A stretch of 50,330 nucleotides of DNA from JBBDYH01 sp040901795 (lineage in GTDB: Bacteria > Planctomycetota > Planctomycetia > Pirellulales > JALHPA01). A program made the translations under genes and the position numbers. Positions 16,599-25,448 of the stretch are shown piece after piece. The DNA is taken from NCBI GenBank assembly GCA_040901795.1, contig JBBDYH010000013.1, positions 1 through 50,330 on the forward strand, read 5' to 3'. Within the stretch, counting starts at the first letter, position 1; every line of letters begins with the position of its first letter. Under the pieces are notes generated by a model that saw nothing but the letters and a program-made list of their open reading frames with translations, did no database searches and was not told the origin of the DNA.

Positions 16599-17537
16599 CT
16601 ACGGCGCCGGCGTCTCGTCGACCAGTCGCTGTACGATCGCCTCGCATTGCCGGCGCGCGTGACCGTGTCCAGCACCCCGCCCGATGACGCGATGTGCCAG
16701 CACCGGCACGACCAGTCGCTTGACGTCGTCGGGCACCACGTAGTCTCTCCCTTCGACGAGGGCTAGCGACTGGCACGCGCGATACAGGCTCAGCGCACCG
16801 CGCGTGCTGCTGCCCACGGTCAACTCCTCAGCCTGCCGCGTCGCCTGAACAATATCCAACAGGTACTCCTGAATGCTGGCCTCTACCGCCACGTGCCGGA
16901 CCGCCTCTTGCAGCACCAGCACCTGCTCGACGTCGATCACCGCCTGCAAATGGTCCACCGGTTCGCCCGCGCGGTGGCTGGTGAGCACTTGCAGCTCGTC
17001 TTCACGATCGGGATAGCCGATCGAAATCCGCATCAAAAAGCGGTCCAACTGGCTCTCGGGCAGCGGATACGTCCCTTCGAACTCGAATGGGTTTTGCGTG
17101 GCGATCACCATGAACGGCTTCGGCAATGGATGCGAAGTGCCGTCCACGGTGACCTGGCAATCGCTCATCGCTTCCAACAGCGCGCTTTGCGTGCGCGGCG
17201 TCGTACGGTTGATCTCGTCGGCCAGCACGATGTTGGCAAAAATCGGCCCATGGACGTAATTGAACTCCGCGGTGGGAGCGTGAAACACGCTGCTGCCGAC
17301 GATATCGCTGGGCAGCAGATCGGGCGTGAACTGAATCCGGGCGAACACTCCGCTGACGCTCTTGGCGAGCGCTTTGGCCATCAGTGTCTTGCCCACGCCG
17401 GGGACATCTTCGATCAACAGATGTTCACCGGCCAACAGCGTTACAACGGACAGGCGCACCGCTTCCCGCTTGCCCAGGACGACCTGCGCAACGTTGCCTT
17501 CCAGTTCTGCAACCAGGTCTCGGATTTCGATCGTCAT
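16599..17537 (-). CDS. MoxR family AAA+ ATPase
   Basis: This is a 312-residue AAA+ ATPase of the MoxR group. The Walker A motif is GVGKTLMAKAL near residues 44-55, Walker B is VLADEINR, and sensor 1 is VIATQNPFEFEGTYPLPE, followed by a helical lid domain. MoxR ATPases act as chaperone-like remodellers and are usually encoded beside a DUF58 protein and a transglutaminase, as here (MoxR, DUF58, TgpA-like). The start codon ATG 17537 has no clear Shine-Dalgarno sequence; a 113-bp palindromic repeat begins eight bases upstream of it, so that repeat is likely part of its 5' leader. Confidence 0.93.
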   Translation of the reverse strand: MTIEIRDLVAELEGNVAQVVLGKREAVRLSVVTLLAGEHLLIEDVPGVGKTLMAKALAKSVSGVFARIQFTPDLLPSDIVGSSVFHAPTAEFNYVHGPIFANIVLADEINRTTPRTQSALLEAMSDCQVTVDGTSHPLPKPFMVIATQNPFEFEGTYPLPESQLDRFLMRISIGYPDREDELQVLTSHRAGEPVDHLQAVIDVEQVLVLQEAVRHVAVEASIQEYLLDIVQATRQAEELTVGSSTRGALSLYRACQSLALVEGRDYVVPDDVKRLVVPVLAHRVIGRGAGHGHARRQCEAIVQRLVDETPAP

Positions 17538-17545
17538 GCTAGCAG

Positions 17546-17658
17546 TTTGGACTGCGATGACTTGTCATCGCTTTCGTTTTCAAAGGTCGCAGGCAACCTT
17601 TTTCAGTATGGCGGCGTTTTCGGAAAAAGAAAGCGGCGACGAGTCGCCGCACTCCAAA
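17546..17658. repeat. Structured repeat, family B (copy 1), abutting moxR start
   Basis: The outer inverted repeat TTTGGACTGC...GCACTCCAAA (one mismatch) encloses GCGATGA-CTTG-TCATCGC (17554-17571) and GCGGCGA-CGAG-TCGCCGC (17633-17650). An inner pyrimidine/purine stem (CTTTCGTTTTC/GAAAAAGAAAG) lies between them. The loops CTTG and CGAG can pair with one G-U wobble. A second copy in the same orientation is at 38181-38297, again just upstream of a minus-strand start codon. Confidence 0.88.
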
Positions 17659-17660
17659 AC

Positions 17661-17785
17661 GGTGGTGTCCTAATTTGCCATCCCAGCGCGGTGTCATCCT
17701 GAGCGAAGCGAAGGATCTTCGTGCGCCAGATGCTTCGCTACGCTCAGCATGACTCTTACAGCTTGACGCAAATTAGGACACTACC
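17661..17785. mobile_element. MITE-like insertion with terminal inverted repeats and target duplication
   Basis: The left end GGTGGTGTCCTAATTTG (17661-17677) and right end CAAATTAGGACACTACC (17769-17785) are inverted repeats with one mismatch. They enclose a long internal inverted repeat (arms about 17692-17716 and 17731-17755). The flanks carry TCCAAAAC directly on both sides (17653-17660 and 17786-17793), or nine bases CTCCAAAAC if the ends are drawn one base in. This looks like a target-site duplication inside the edge of the neighbouring family B repeat. The element has no transposase gene and lies between two divergent genes. Confidence 0.8.
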
Positions 17786-17873
17786 TCCAAAACCTGCTTG
17801 TTGCCCGTTGGCATCCGCCAGTGTTAAACTACATGCAGTCGGATCGGTGCGAGGCCTTGCTTTTCTTCTTGTC

Positions 17874-19877
17874 ATGAGCACCGCGGAACAGGACTCCAGC
17901 TTGCAGATTTCGCTGCCGGCGTCGGGCGGTGTTGCGCCTGTGGGTGGTGATTCCCCGCCAGACACCGCTCAAGCCGATGCCGCTGCGGCGGGCCTGTGGC
18001 TCAATGGCGACGTGCTTTCCTGCGCTTGTCCCGAGTGCCGCGGGCCGATGTCGATCCGGCTTTGGCTGTTGGTGGCCGATTGCTGGATGTGCGGCACGAG
18101 CATCGAGCTGACCGAGGAGCAAGAACGTGTGGCGCGGAAGCTCCTCGAGGCTCGACAAAAACCGCCGCCAACCCCACCGCCGCCTCACCGGGTCGAAGCC
18201 ACTAAGGCGGCGGCGCGCAGTCCGAGTACGCGCCGACAAGCAACTCCACCAACGCCGCCAGGTCCGGCGCCGCAGCAACAGCCGGTCGCACGGCCTCCAG
18301 CGCCCCAACCTGCGATTAAACGTCCGGCGCCAGCCGCGCCTTCGGGGCCAGCGAACAAAGCGGCGCTGGCGCGCCGCGCAGCTCACGACTGGCTGCACGA
18401 TTTGCCGGCCTGGCTGGTGAGTCTCATCTTTCACATCGTCGCCATGCTGCTGCTGGGGCTGCTGACCATTGCCTTTGAGGATCCCTCGCAGCGCCAGATC
18501 GTCTTGGCGGCCACCATGGGCAAGCCCGGTCTGGAAGGGGGCGAGAAGAAGGAGGACGAGCACGAGGACGCGGTGGTCATCGAAGACCCCGGTCCGGAAC
18601 AGGCGCCACAACCCGAGCCGACGATTGAGGAGCCTCCTCCGCCGCCGGAGCCCCCCGTCGAATCGCCGCAACCGCGGCCGCCGCGCGAAGAGCTGTTGCC
18701 GACGGTGGAGGAGCGCAATGCGCGCGAGTTGCCTGACCTTGAGCACGTGCGCAAGGCGCTCGTGGCTCCCGCCTCGCAACGCATGTTCGAAGGCCGCGAT
18801 CCGCGCGTACGCACGCAGATGGTGTTGGCCGAAGGCGGTTCGATGTACACCGAGGCCGCCGTCGCTCAGGGCCTGTACTGGCTCAGCAAGCACCAGGCCG
18901 ACGATGGCCACTGGAGCCTCGACCGCTTCCACGAGCACGGCAACTGCGACGAACGCTGTGGCGGCCAAGGCGACGGGCAAAGCGACGTCGGCGCCACGGC
19001 CCTGGCTCTGTTGCCGTTCCTCGGCGCCGGCCAAACGCACACCCGCGGCATTTATAAGCCCACGGTCGAGCGCGGCCTGACGTGGCTGTTGCTGGAGCAA
19101 AAGTCCGACGGCGATCTGCGCGGCGAAGGGCAGGGACGGATGTACGCGCATGGCATCGCGACGATTGTGCTGTGCGAGGCGTACGCGCTGACCGGCGACG
19201 AAGTGCTGAAGGCGCCGGCGCAACGCGCGATCAACTTCATCCTCCGCGCTCAGCACCAAGGCAGCGGACGCAACTCGGGTGGCTGGCGCTACTACCCCAA
19301 GCAGCAAGGCGACACGAGTGTCGTCGGCTGGCAGCTCATGGCGCTGCGCAGCGGCCGGATGGCAGGGTTGCGCGTGCCGTCGCAACCTTTCCAACAAGCG
19401 GGCAAGTTCCTCGACTCGGTGCAGCACGGTGACTACGGCGGGTTGTATTCGTATCAGCGCAGCCGCTCACCCGATGCGGCGATGATTGCCGAGGGGCTGT
19501 TGTGCCGGCAGTACTTGGGCTGGCCCGCGCACCATCGGGGTTTGCACGAGGGCGTCAACCATCTGCTCGCGGAACATCTGCCGAGCAGGTATGAGCCGAA
19601 CATCTACTATTGGTACTACGGCACGCAGGTGATGCACCACTTGGGAGGCGAAGCCTGGGAGCGCTGGAACAACGCCACGCGCGAGGCGCTGGTTGAGTTA
19701 CAAGAGCGCGACGGACACGAGGCGGGAAGCTGGTCGCCCGTTGGCGGCGCCATCGGCGGCCACGACACGCGCGTCGGCGGTCGGCTCTACGTCACGGCCC
19801 TGGCCATCTGCACCCTCGAGGTTTACTACCGGCACCTGCCGATTTATCGGGCGATTGAGCTGGATGGGAACGAGTGA
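17874..19877 (+). CDS. Zinc-ribbon, membrane-anchored prenyltransferase/squalene-cyclase-like alpha-toroid protein
   Basis: This is a 667-residue protein with three parts. Residues ~47-75 contain CACPEC and CWMC, a zinc-ribbon-like pair of motifs. A Pro-rich linker leads to one membrane helix (about 180-205, AWLVSLIFHIVAMLLLGLL). The remaining ~350 residues form repeated helical hairpins with QSDVGATALALLPFLGAG, GWRYYPKQ and GHDTRVGGRLYVTALAICTLEVYYRHLP, the pattern of terpene-cyclase-like alpha/alpha toroids. The DXDD motif of squalene-hopene cyclase is not evident, so catalysis is doubtful. A highly acidic, Pro-rich segment follows the membrane helix. ATG 17874 is chosen because earlier in-frame codons lie in an inserted repeat. 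It is divergent from moxR. Confidence 0.8.
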   Translation: MSTAEQDSSLQISLPASGGVAPVGGDSPPDTAQADAAAAGLWLNGDVLSCACPECRGPMSIRLWLLVADCWMCGTSIELTEEQERVARKLLEARQKPPPTPPPPHRVEATKAAARSPSTRRQATPPTPPGPAPQQQPVARPPAPQPAIKRPAPAAPSGPANKAALARRAAHDWLHDLPAWLVSLIFHIVAMLLLGLLTIAFEDPSQRQIVLAATMGKPGLEGGEKKEDEHEDAVVIEDPGPEQAPQPEPTIEEPPPPPEPPVESPQPRPPREELLPTVEERNARELPDLEHVRKALVAPASQRMFEGRDPRVRTQMVLAEGGSMYTEAAVAQGLYWLSKHQADDGHWSLDRFHEHGNCDERCGGQGDGQSDVGATALALLPFLGAGQTHTRGIYKPTVERGLTWLLLEQKSDGDLRGEGQGRMYAHGIATIVLCEAYALTGDEVLKAPAQRAINFILRAQHQGSGRNSGGWRYYPKQQGDTSVVGWQLMALRSGRMAGLRVPSQPFQQAGKFLDSVQHGDYGGLYSYQRSRSPDAAMIAEGLLCRQYLGWPAHHRGLHEGVNHLLAEHLPSRYEPNIYYWYYGTQVMHHLGGEAWERWNNATREALVELQERDGHEAGSWSPVGGAIGGHDTRVGGRLYVTALAICTLEVYYRHLPIYRAIELDGNE

Positions 19878-19905
19878 AGGGCCGGAGCTACTGGTCGTTG
19901 CGAAC

Positions 19906-22900
19906 TCAAAACACTGCGAGCCAGGATTGGCTTGAGGGCTTGCTGAACGGCAGTCGCGTCAGTACTTTGCCATCGGCGTTCAGTCGGAGCACTTCGTCGT
20001 TCGTCGTCACCCAAATGTCGCCGGACGAGGGGCTGACCGCGACCTGACTCGCTTCGATCGGCAGCGGCTCGCTTAGTTGACCGTCCTTCGAGACGCGTCT
20101 CAGCCCTTCGGGCCGGCAAGCGACCCAGGCGTCGCCCGTCTTCGAGTTGCAAGCGACGGCAAACGGGTCGCTCTTCCCCAACTCGAGAGACACGCGCGTT
20201 TCGCCTGCGGCGCTCAACAACCAAACGCGATTGCGGCTGCGCGGCACGTCGGGGTGATCCCGCTCGACGATCCAGATGCTTCCATCCGTTGCGTTTGCGG
20301 AAATCGAAGGGCAACACCAGCCGTCAACTCGCTTACGAAAGAGCACCTTGCCTTCGCGGCTGAGCTTGATGATCTCGTAACCCACCAGCCAGATTGCCCC
20401 ATCGTGCGGACTGTAGGTCAAGTCGATGCCGACATAGGGGTGCGCGGCGACTTGATTTCCGTTCTGGTCGAACACGATAGTCTCGCCTTGATCGAGCGAT
20501 GGGCCACAAGTTGCCCAGAGGTGGCCGGTTTGTTCATCCACGGCGATCGCTCCCACCTCGATGCCATCAATTTGCCACAGTTTCTTGCCGGCGAGATCCA
20601 ATGCGGTGATCCGGTTGGCGGTGTTTTCCTTGATGAACACGCGTTCGCGACGCCGATCGAAAACGACGCCATGCACGCCCCCCGCAGTTTGGCCGTTGTT
20701 GAAACCGGAATGGCTCCACAGCTCGTTACCTGAGGCGTCCAGCGCGGTCAGCCGATCGTGGTGCGGCTTGTCCGCATCGAACGTAGGATCGGTGTTGTCC
20801 AGCACGATCGCGGCTGGCTTAGCGGATGGGCCCTCGGCCGCGGGCTCGTAGCGGGTGACCGGGAATCGAGCCGACTCGACGTTGGCCTGTTTCTTGAACA
20901 GCCCTTCATCGGCAAGCGCGGCCGTCACCGCTTCTTTCAGCTTGTCGCCCGAGAGATTCTTCGCCAGCACGCGCTGGTCGGGGCCAATGAGGAATGTGGC
21001 AGGGAACGCTCGGACCATGTAGCGCTCGGCGATCACGCCGCCGCGCTGACCGATATACGCGTGACGCCAGCCAAGATCAGCCTCGTCGAGATACTTCTTG
21101 GCGGTCGCCAGGTCGCTGTCGGAGGAAAGACCGACAATGGCGAACCGCTCGTTGGCGCCATATTCTTGTTGGATTTCCTTAAGCGTCGGCATTTCGGCCA
21201 GGGAGGGCGCCGACGAGGTTCTCCAAAAATTCAAGAGCACGACCTTGCCGCGATAGTCGCTCAGGCGGACGGGATCGCCCGCGAGTGCTTCCGCGACAAA
21301 GTCCGGCGCCCGCTCTCCGGCGTCGAGCGTATCGAAAAGCTTGGCAGTGATCGTTCCCAGGTCGATGGGCTGATTCGTTTCGCCGTCGGCCGATTTCGGC
21401 ACGTCGAATTCGAGTCTCGCCTCGCCGATGGAGCTGCCGGGCCGCGGATTGTTGATGCTGACGTGAAACTCGTAGCTGCCGGGCGGAACATCAGGGATCG
21501 AGAATCGGCCGGCCTTATCGATATACGCCGCGCAGCGGAAATGACCGTTGAGATTTGCGTCGCCGATCTTCTTCCGTTGGATCGCGACGTACTCGTTCGT
21601 GGTCCAGTCGAGGGGGACGTCTGCTGCGCGGTCAAGCTTCAATTGTCCGATGACCACATACCCGGTTCCTCCGATCGTTCCTCGGGTGATTTCGCCCGAT
21701 TTAACCTCTAGCGGAGTATGCCAACCTGGCGTGTGCAGCGAGCCATTGCCAGACCGCTTCACAACCACGCGAGCGAGAATTCCCCGGCCGGGGATGACGC
21801 GCTCGAAGCTAAATCTGCCCACGGAGTCGGTGGTCGTCTGGTAATCGTGCTCGGCCAGTGGAATGCCGCGACCACGAGATTGCGGGAAGAACCTGACGGC
21901 TCGATTCGGGTCGGGTCGGTCGCCCAGCCGCACCATGCCTGCGATGCGCCCCCAGGGTTCCAGCTTGATTTGCTGCGTCTTTGCCAATTCCTCATCCGTC
22001 GATTCCGCGAACCCTTCGTCGTGCACGACGACGACAACGAACGGTTGGTCGTCGTCTTGCGGCGGAAGCCGGAAACGGCCGTCGCCGCCGGTCGTGGTGA
22101 TCTCCGCCGCGCCGTTCCGTTCGAGGCGACCTTGGCGAAAGCTGACACGGCGCTCGCGCGTAGCCAATACCACTTCAGCCCCTTCCGCGGGCTCGCCGCT
22201 CTTAAGCAACACGATTGCTGATGGTCCTTCGCCGGGATTGAGCCGCACGTCGAAATTTTTTGGTCCCTCTTGGGGGTCAAACCTCGGCGATTCGGTTGGC
22301 AAGAATCCATCCGCGTCAAACTGCAGGACGTATGCCTCGGAAGGCTCGTCGAACTTCATGCTGTACTTGCCGTCGGTAAAGCGACTTGGTTCGTCTGGCG
22401 ACCAATAAATGTCACGTCCCCCCTCAAGGAGTCGACCGTAGCGGACGCTAAAACTCGGCAGCGGTTTGCCGGTGGCGGCGTCGGCGACTATTCCGCTAAT
22501 GACCAGCTCGCGGCGCAGCGTAATGACGTGCTCTTCTGCGGAGGCTTTCAGCGGAAGGCGGCGGAAGGACAAGTGGCCGGTTTTTAAAACATCGCATAGG
22601 ACGGTATCGGGTGGAGCGCTGTTCCATACAACGCGGCCATCGACGTCTGTTTCGCGGCGGAATTCTACCGTGCGATAAGCCCGCCAGGTGTCCGAGACAA
22701 AGATTACGCCGACGATCGGCTTGCCTTGCTCATCGACCACGCGCACGCGCATGGTGTGGCCGGGCTCTAGTTTGAACTCCAGAGGCTGCAGGCCCTCGGC
22801 CACGACCATATCCTGAAACTGCGGCGAAAAGCCATTCGCCTGAACAGTGACCAGCGACTTTCCGGCTTTGCAGTTCTTGAGCACGAAATAGCCATCTTCG

Positions 22901-24891
22901 TCGGCGCGCGTCTTCGGCTCGCTGGAGCCAAAGTGGTCAAACCCCAGACGCGCCGAAGCGTACGCGATTGGCTTGCCGTCGCGATTCATCGCGCGGCCTT
23001 TGATGTTGATACCCTGCTTCAGCACGGTAACCCACTCGCCTCGCTTAGGGAGTCCGCCCATGCCGTCGAGGTAGTCGGGATGTTTGACACTAAATCCGAT
23101 TCCGAAGGCCATGAGGTCGCCCGGAGCGCTTGTCCAACGCCAACGTCCCTCCTGATCGGTGGTTAGCTCGGCCGCAGAGAACGCATAGCCTGCAAGACGG
23201 GGCCAGGTGATCGGCATGGTGAATTCTACTTTTGCGCCGGCGATCGATTGACCGAGCTTGTCGCGCACAACTCCTTCGACGACCTTGCCGGGCTGAAAGC
23301 GCATCTCAAGCTGCTGCGGCAGCTCGATTGCGCGAAGCTCGCTCCTCCAGACGTAATGAACCGGCACGAATTGCGCCTTTTGGGCTGTTATCCAGAGGTT
23401 TTGTACGGTGGCCCCGTCCTCCCAATCAAAGATGGCCAGACCATGCTCGTTCGTGGTCAGGTGCTGCCTGATCACTTTCCCGCCGATGCGACCCTGAGCC
23501 TGAATCGTGATGTTTTCGAGCGGCTCGCCGGTGTCCTCCGCGACCGCCTTGATCGTCATCCGTGCCTTGGTTTCGTCAACCTGTTCGGCTGCGACGTCGT
23601 CTATTCCACCTGGGAGCCGGCGATCGTCGGCCTGGTTTTCCCTGGATGGGCTTTTGGTCTTGGCGGAACGCGACTCGCTGGACTTTGCGTCGTCTTGTGA
23701 ATTGCCCTGTGACGGCGCCAAGCGCAAGCCACCGAAGAACACGATTCCGAGGGTAGCCACGACCAAGGCTGTCGCCACGCGGCGGCGGGGCAAGCGCGCG
23801 GGGAAGGCGTGCCGGCGAAGCCACTCGATGCGATGGCGCACATTCGAAGTGCGCGCCATTGCCAGCGCCGGGGCAGTCGCGGACTGCGATACCTCAAGCG
23901 CCAGCCTGGCCAGCACGCGCCCATACCACGCGGCGTCGCCGACGAAGCTCGCGGCGACCCGATCGGCGACCGCGTCGCAACTATACGCATGCGCGGCGCG
24001 GGTGCGCCAAATGAAGGGATGAAACCACAGTAACAGCGACAACATGTGCAAGAGCGCGTTCCACGACAGATCGCGCCCCCTCAGGTGCGCAATCTCATGC
24101 GCCAGAATCGCGATCAACTCGTCACGATTGGCCGAATCGCAGCGCTTGTTCGGCAACAGGATGGCGGGACGAATTAAGCCGATCAGACACGGGGTTGAGA
24201 GTTCCGTCGTCTGCCGCAGTTCAAACGGAGCTCGGCAGCCCAGTCGTTCGGCAACCTGCGCCGCTTCGGCGACAACCCAACCCGGCGCTGGAGACGTGCC
24301 CCCTCGGATTTTACGAATTCGCAGCAGGGCGATGGCCGAGCGGCTAACTAGCAGCAAGGCGCCTACCAGCCAGACGACTGCTATCGTGGCGGAACGATGC
24401 GACGACGCGAACGTGTCCGGCCCCATCCAATCGTCCGACACGACCGTGTCGAACGAAGCTGAAACCGGCATACTCTCGGCAGGTGCGTTGCTCGCGATTG
24501 CGGCATCCTTTCCATGACGAGTGACGACGACGGCCGGCGGATATTCCGATCCAGGCAGTTGCTCCTGCTTCAGTGCTGTGGCTGCCGGTGCGCTGCCGCG
24601 CGCCAGGAAGGCGTCGCGATTGAATTCATGCACAGGCACATCGGTCCGGCGGGAGCTAGCCGGAAGGACTTCCCAGAAAGCCAGCGCAGGCAACAGAGCC
24701 AGCGCCACAAGCACCATGGCGCCAACGGCGGTCAACCGCCATACCATGACACGCCATATCGGATTGTTGCGTAGCAGAAGGCCGTGCAACAGCCAACCGA
24801 CGGCAAAGAGCACCGTGATCTTTGCCAGGAGGATGAGGAGCGAAAAAGAAGCATCCCCGTAAAGCCCGGACACCCAGGAGGCGGCGTTCAT
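19906..24891 (-). CDS. BlaR1-type M56 metallopeptidase sensor with Cpd-regulatory, thioredoxin-like and beta-propeller domains
   Basis: This is a 1661-residue protein. N-terminal membrane helices frame an M56 peptidase with HEIAH at residues 265-269 (zinc ligands plus catalytic Glu), as in BlaR1/MecR1. After a further helix near residue 380, residues ~440-1180 are a series of carboxypeptidase-regulatory-like beta-sandwiches. Residues ~1190-1350 form a TlpA/AhpC-like thioredoxin fold whose CxxC is SAPS (Ser1227 and Ser1230), so it cannot do thiol redox chemistry. Residues ~1385-1661 look like an NHL/SMP-30-type beta-propeller. The start overlaps the stop of the BlaI-like gene (ATGA), so the two are translationally coupled. 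By analogy it would sense an extracytoplasmic signal and cause repressor inactivation. The ligand is unknown. Confidence 0.85.
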   Translation of the reverse strand: MNAASWVSGLYGDASFSLLILLAKITVLFAVGWLLHGLLLRNNPIWRVMVWRLTAVGAMVLVALALLPALAFWEVLPASSRRTDVPVHEFNRDAFLARGSAPAATALKQEQLPGSEYPPAVVVTRHGKDAAIASNAPAESMPVSASFDTVVSDDWMGPDTFASSHRSATIAVVWLVGALLLVSRSAIALLRIRKIRGGTSPAPGWVVAEAAQVAERLGCRAPFELRQTTELSTPCLIGLIRPAILLPNKRCDSANRDELIAILAHEIAHLRGRDLSWNALLHMLSLLLWFHPFIWRTRAAHAYSCDAVADRVAASFVGDAAWYGRVLARLALEVSQSATAPALAMARTSNVRHRIEWLRRHAFPARLPRRRVATALVVATLGIVFFGGLRLAPSQGNSQDDAKSSESRSAKTKSPSRENQADDRRLPGGIDDVAAEQVDETKARMTIKAVAEDTGEPLENITIQAQGRIGGKVIRQHLTTNEHGLAIFDWEDGATVQNLWITAQKAQFVPVHYVWRSELRAIELPQQLEMRFQPGKVVEGVVRDKLGQSIAGAKVEFTMPITWPRLAGYAFSAAELTTDQEGRWRWTSAPGDLMAFGIGFSVKHPDYLDGMGGLPKRGEWVTVLKQGINIKGRAMNRDGKPIAYASARLGFDHFGSSEPKTRADEDGYFVLKNCKAGKSLVTVQANGFSPQFQDMVVAEGLQPLEFKLEPGHTMRVRVVDEQGKPIVGVIFVSDTWRAYRTVEFRRETDVDGRVVWNSAPPDTVLCDVLKTGHLSFRRLPLKASAEEHVITLRRELVISGIVADAATGKPLPSFSVRYGRLLEGGRDIYWSPDEPSRFTDGKYSMKFDEPSEAYVLQFDADGFLPTESPRFDPQEGPKNFDVRLNPGEGPSAIVLLKSGEPAEGAEVVLATRERRVSFRQGRLERNGAAEITTTGGDGRFRLPPQDDDQPFVVVVVHDEGFAESTDEELAKTQQIKLEPWGRIAGMVRLGDRPDPNRAVRFFPQSRGRGIPLAEHDYQTTTDSVGRFSFERVIPGRGILARVVVKRSGNGSLHTPGWHTPLEVKSGEITRGTIGGTGYVVIGQLKLDRAADVPLDWTTNEYVAIQRKKIGDANLNGHFRCAAYIDKAGRFSIPDVPPGSYEFHVSINNPRPGSSIGEARLEFDVPKSADGETNQPIDLGTITAKLFDTLDAGERAPDFVAEALAGDPVRLSDYRGKVVLLNFWRTSSAPSLAEMPTLKEIQQEYGANERFAIVGLSSDSDLATAKKYLDEADLGWRHAYIGQRGGVIAERYMVRAFPATFLIGPDQRVLAKNLSGDKLKEAVTAALADEGLFKKQANVESARFPVTRYEPAAEGPSAKPAAIVLDNTDPTFDADKPHHDRLTALDASGNELWSHSGFNNGQTAGGVHGVVFDRRRERVFIKENTANRITALDLAGKKLWQIDGIEVGAIAVDEQTGHLWATCGPSLDQGETIVFDQNGNQVAAHPYVGIDLTYSPHDGAIWLVGYEIIKLSREGKVLFRKRVDGWCCPSISANATDGSIWIVERDHPDVPRSRNRVWLLSAAGETRVSLELGKSDPFAVACNSKTGDAWVACRPEGLRRVSKDGQLSEPLPIEASQVAVSPSSGDIWVTTNDEVLRLNADGKVLTRLPFSKPSSQSWLAVF

Positions 24892-25277
24892 TTTCGTTTC
24901 CTTGGTTGAGTGGAGGGAGTTGCTTCGGACTCGTCGGCCAGCCGTTTGAGGGCTACCAGCTCGCGCTCGCTGAGCTTCTCGGACGAAATCAAGTTCAGCA
25001 GCAGGGCCTGATTCGATCCGCCACAGTAGGCGTTGACGAATTCGCGGAGAGTCGTGCGAAAAGCCGACTCGCGGCGGGTCACCGCCTTATAGAAATAAGC
25101 CTTGCCGGCCTTTCGCCGGCTGACGTGCCCTTTCTCGAGCAGAATGGTCAGATAGGAGCGGAGCGCTGAATTCTTGATCTGTTCGGGAAACCGCGTCTGG
25201 AGCTCGCCCGGCTTCAATTCGCCGTGCTCCCAGAGCAACCGCATGACGTTGAGTTCCCCGGCAGTAAACGGCGGCAT
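24888..25277 (-). CDS. BlaI/MecI/CopY family transcriptional repressor
   Basis: This is a 129-residue winged-helix repressor of the BlaI/MecI family (Penicillinase_R). The helix-turn-helix region contains LNVMRLLWEHGELKPGEL and SALRSYLTILLEKGHVSRRK; the C-terminal part is the dimerisation helix region (SEKLSERELVALKRLADE). ATG 25277 is chosen over the upstream GTG at 25289 because GAGG and AGGA lie just before it. The gene overlaps the M56 sensor by four bases. Two TGCAG-N6-CTGCA palindromes upstream are the probable operators, implying autoregulation. No beta-lactamase gene is nearby, so the regulon is different from the classical bla system. Confidence 0.9.
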   Translation of the reverse strand: MPPFTAGELNVMRLLWEHGELKPGELQTRFPEQIKNSALRSYLTILLEKGHVSRRKAGKAYFYKAVTRRESAFRTTLREFVNAYCGGSNQALLLNLISSEKLSERELVALKRLADESEATPSTQPRKRK

Positions 25278-25301
25278 TCCTGACCTCACCGGTGAGTGTA
25301 T

Positions 25302-25319
25302 GTGCAGAATTTACTGCAC
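25302..25319. promoter_or_regulatory. Putative BlaI operator 1
   Basis: GTGCAG-AATTTA-CTGCAC is a perfect six-base dyad with a six-base centre, 25 bases upstream of the repressor start codon. A second copy of the core lies 41 bases away, centre to centre, which is close to four helical turns. The half-site differs from the TACA/TGTA type of classical BlaI boxes but the spacing is similar. Confidence 0.68.
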
Positions 25320-25343
25320 TTGTAAGGCGGCGTCAAGCGGATG

Positions 25344-25359
25344 TGCAGAAATTCCTGCA
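25344..25359. promoter_or_regulatory. Putative BlaI operator 2
   Basis: TGCAG-AAATTC-CTGCA has the same half-sites and spacing as operator 1 and lies on the same face of the helix. It is the distal site relative to the repressor gene. Confidence 0.65.
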
Positions 25360-25448
25360 GAACAGAATTGCGTCAACCGTGGTTCGCTGCAATGACGCTG
25401 GCAGAATGACGCAACCTCGCGCGTGGGCCTCGGCGGCCTCGGCCCACC

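Noticed and set aside
17829..19427. 532-codon minus-strand ORF opposite the zinc-ribbon/toroid gene
   Set aside because: Translation is low-complexity Arg/Leu-rich text with no domain, the usual antisense shadow of a GC-rich gene.
24888..25277. Beta-lactam resistance regulator
   Set aside because: The BlaI-like repressor and M56 sensor have no beta-lactamase or penicillin-binding sensor domain nearby, so a resistance role is not supported.
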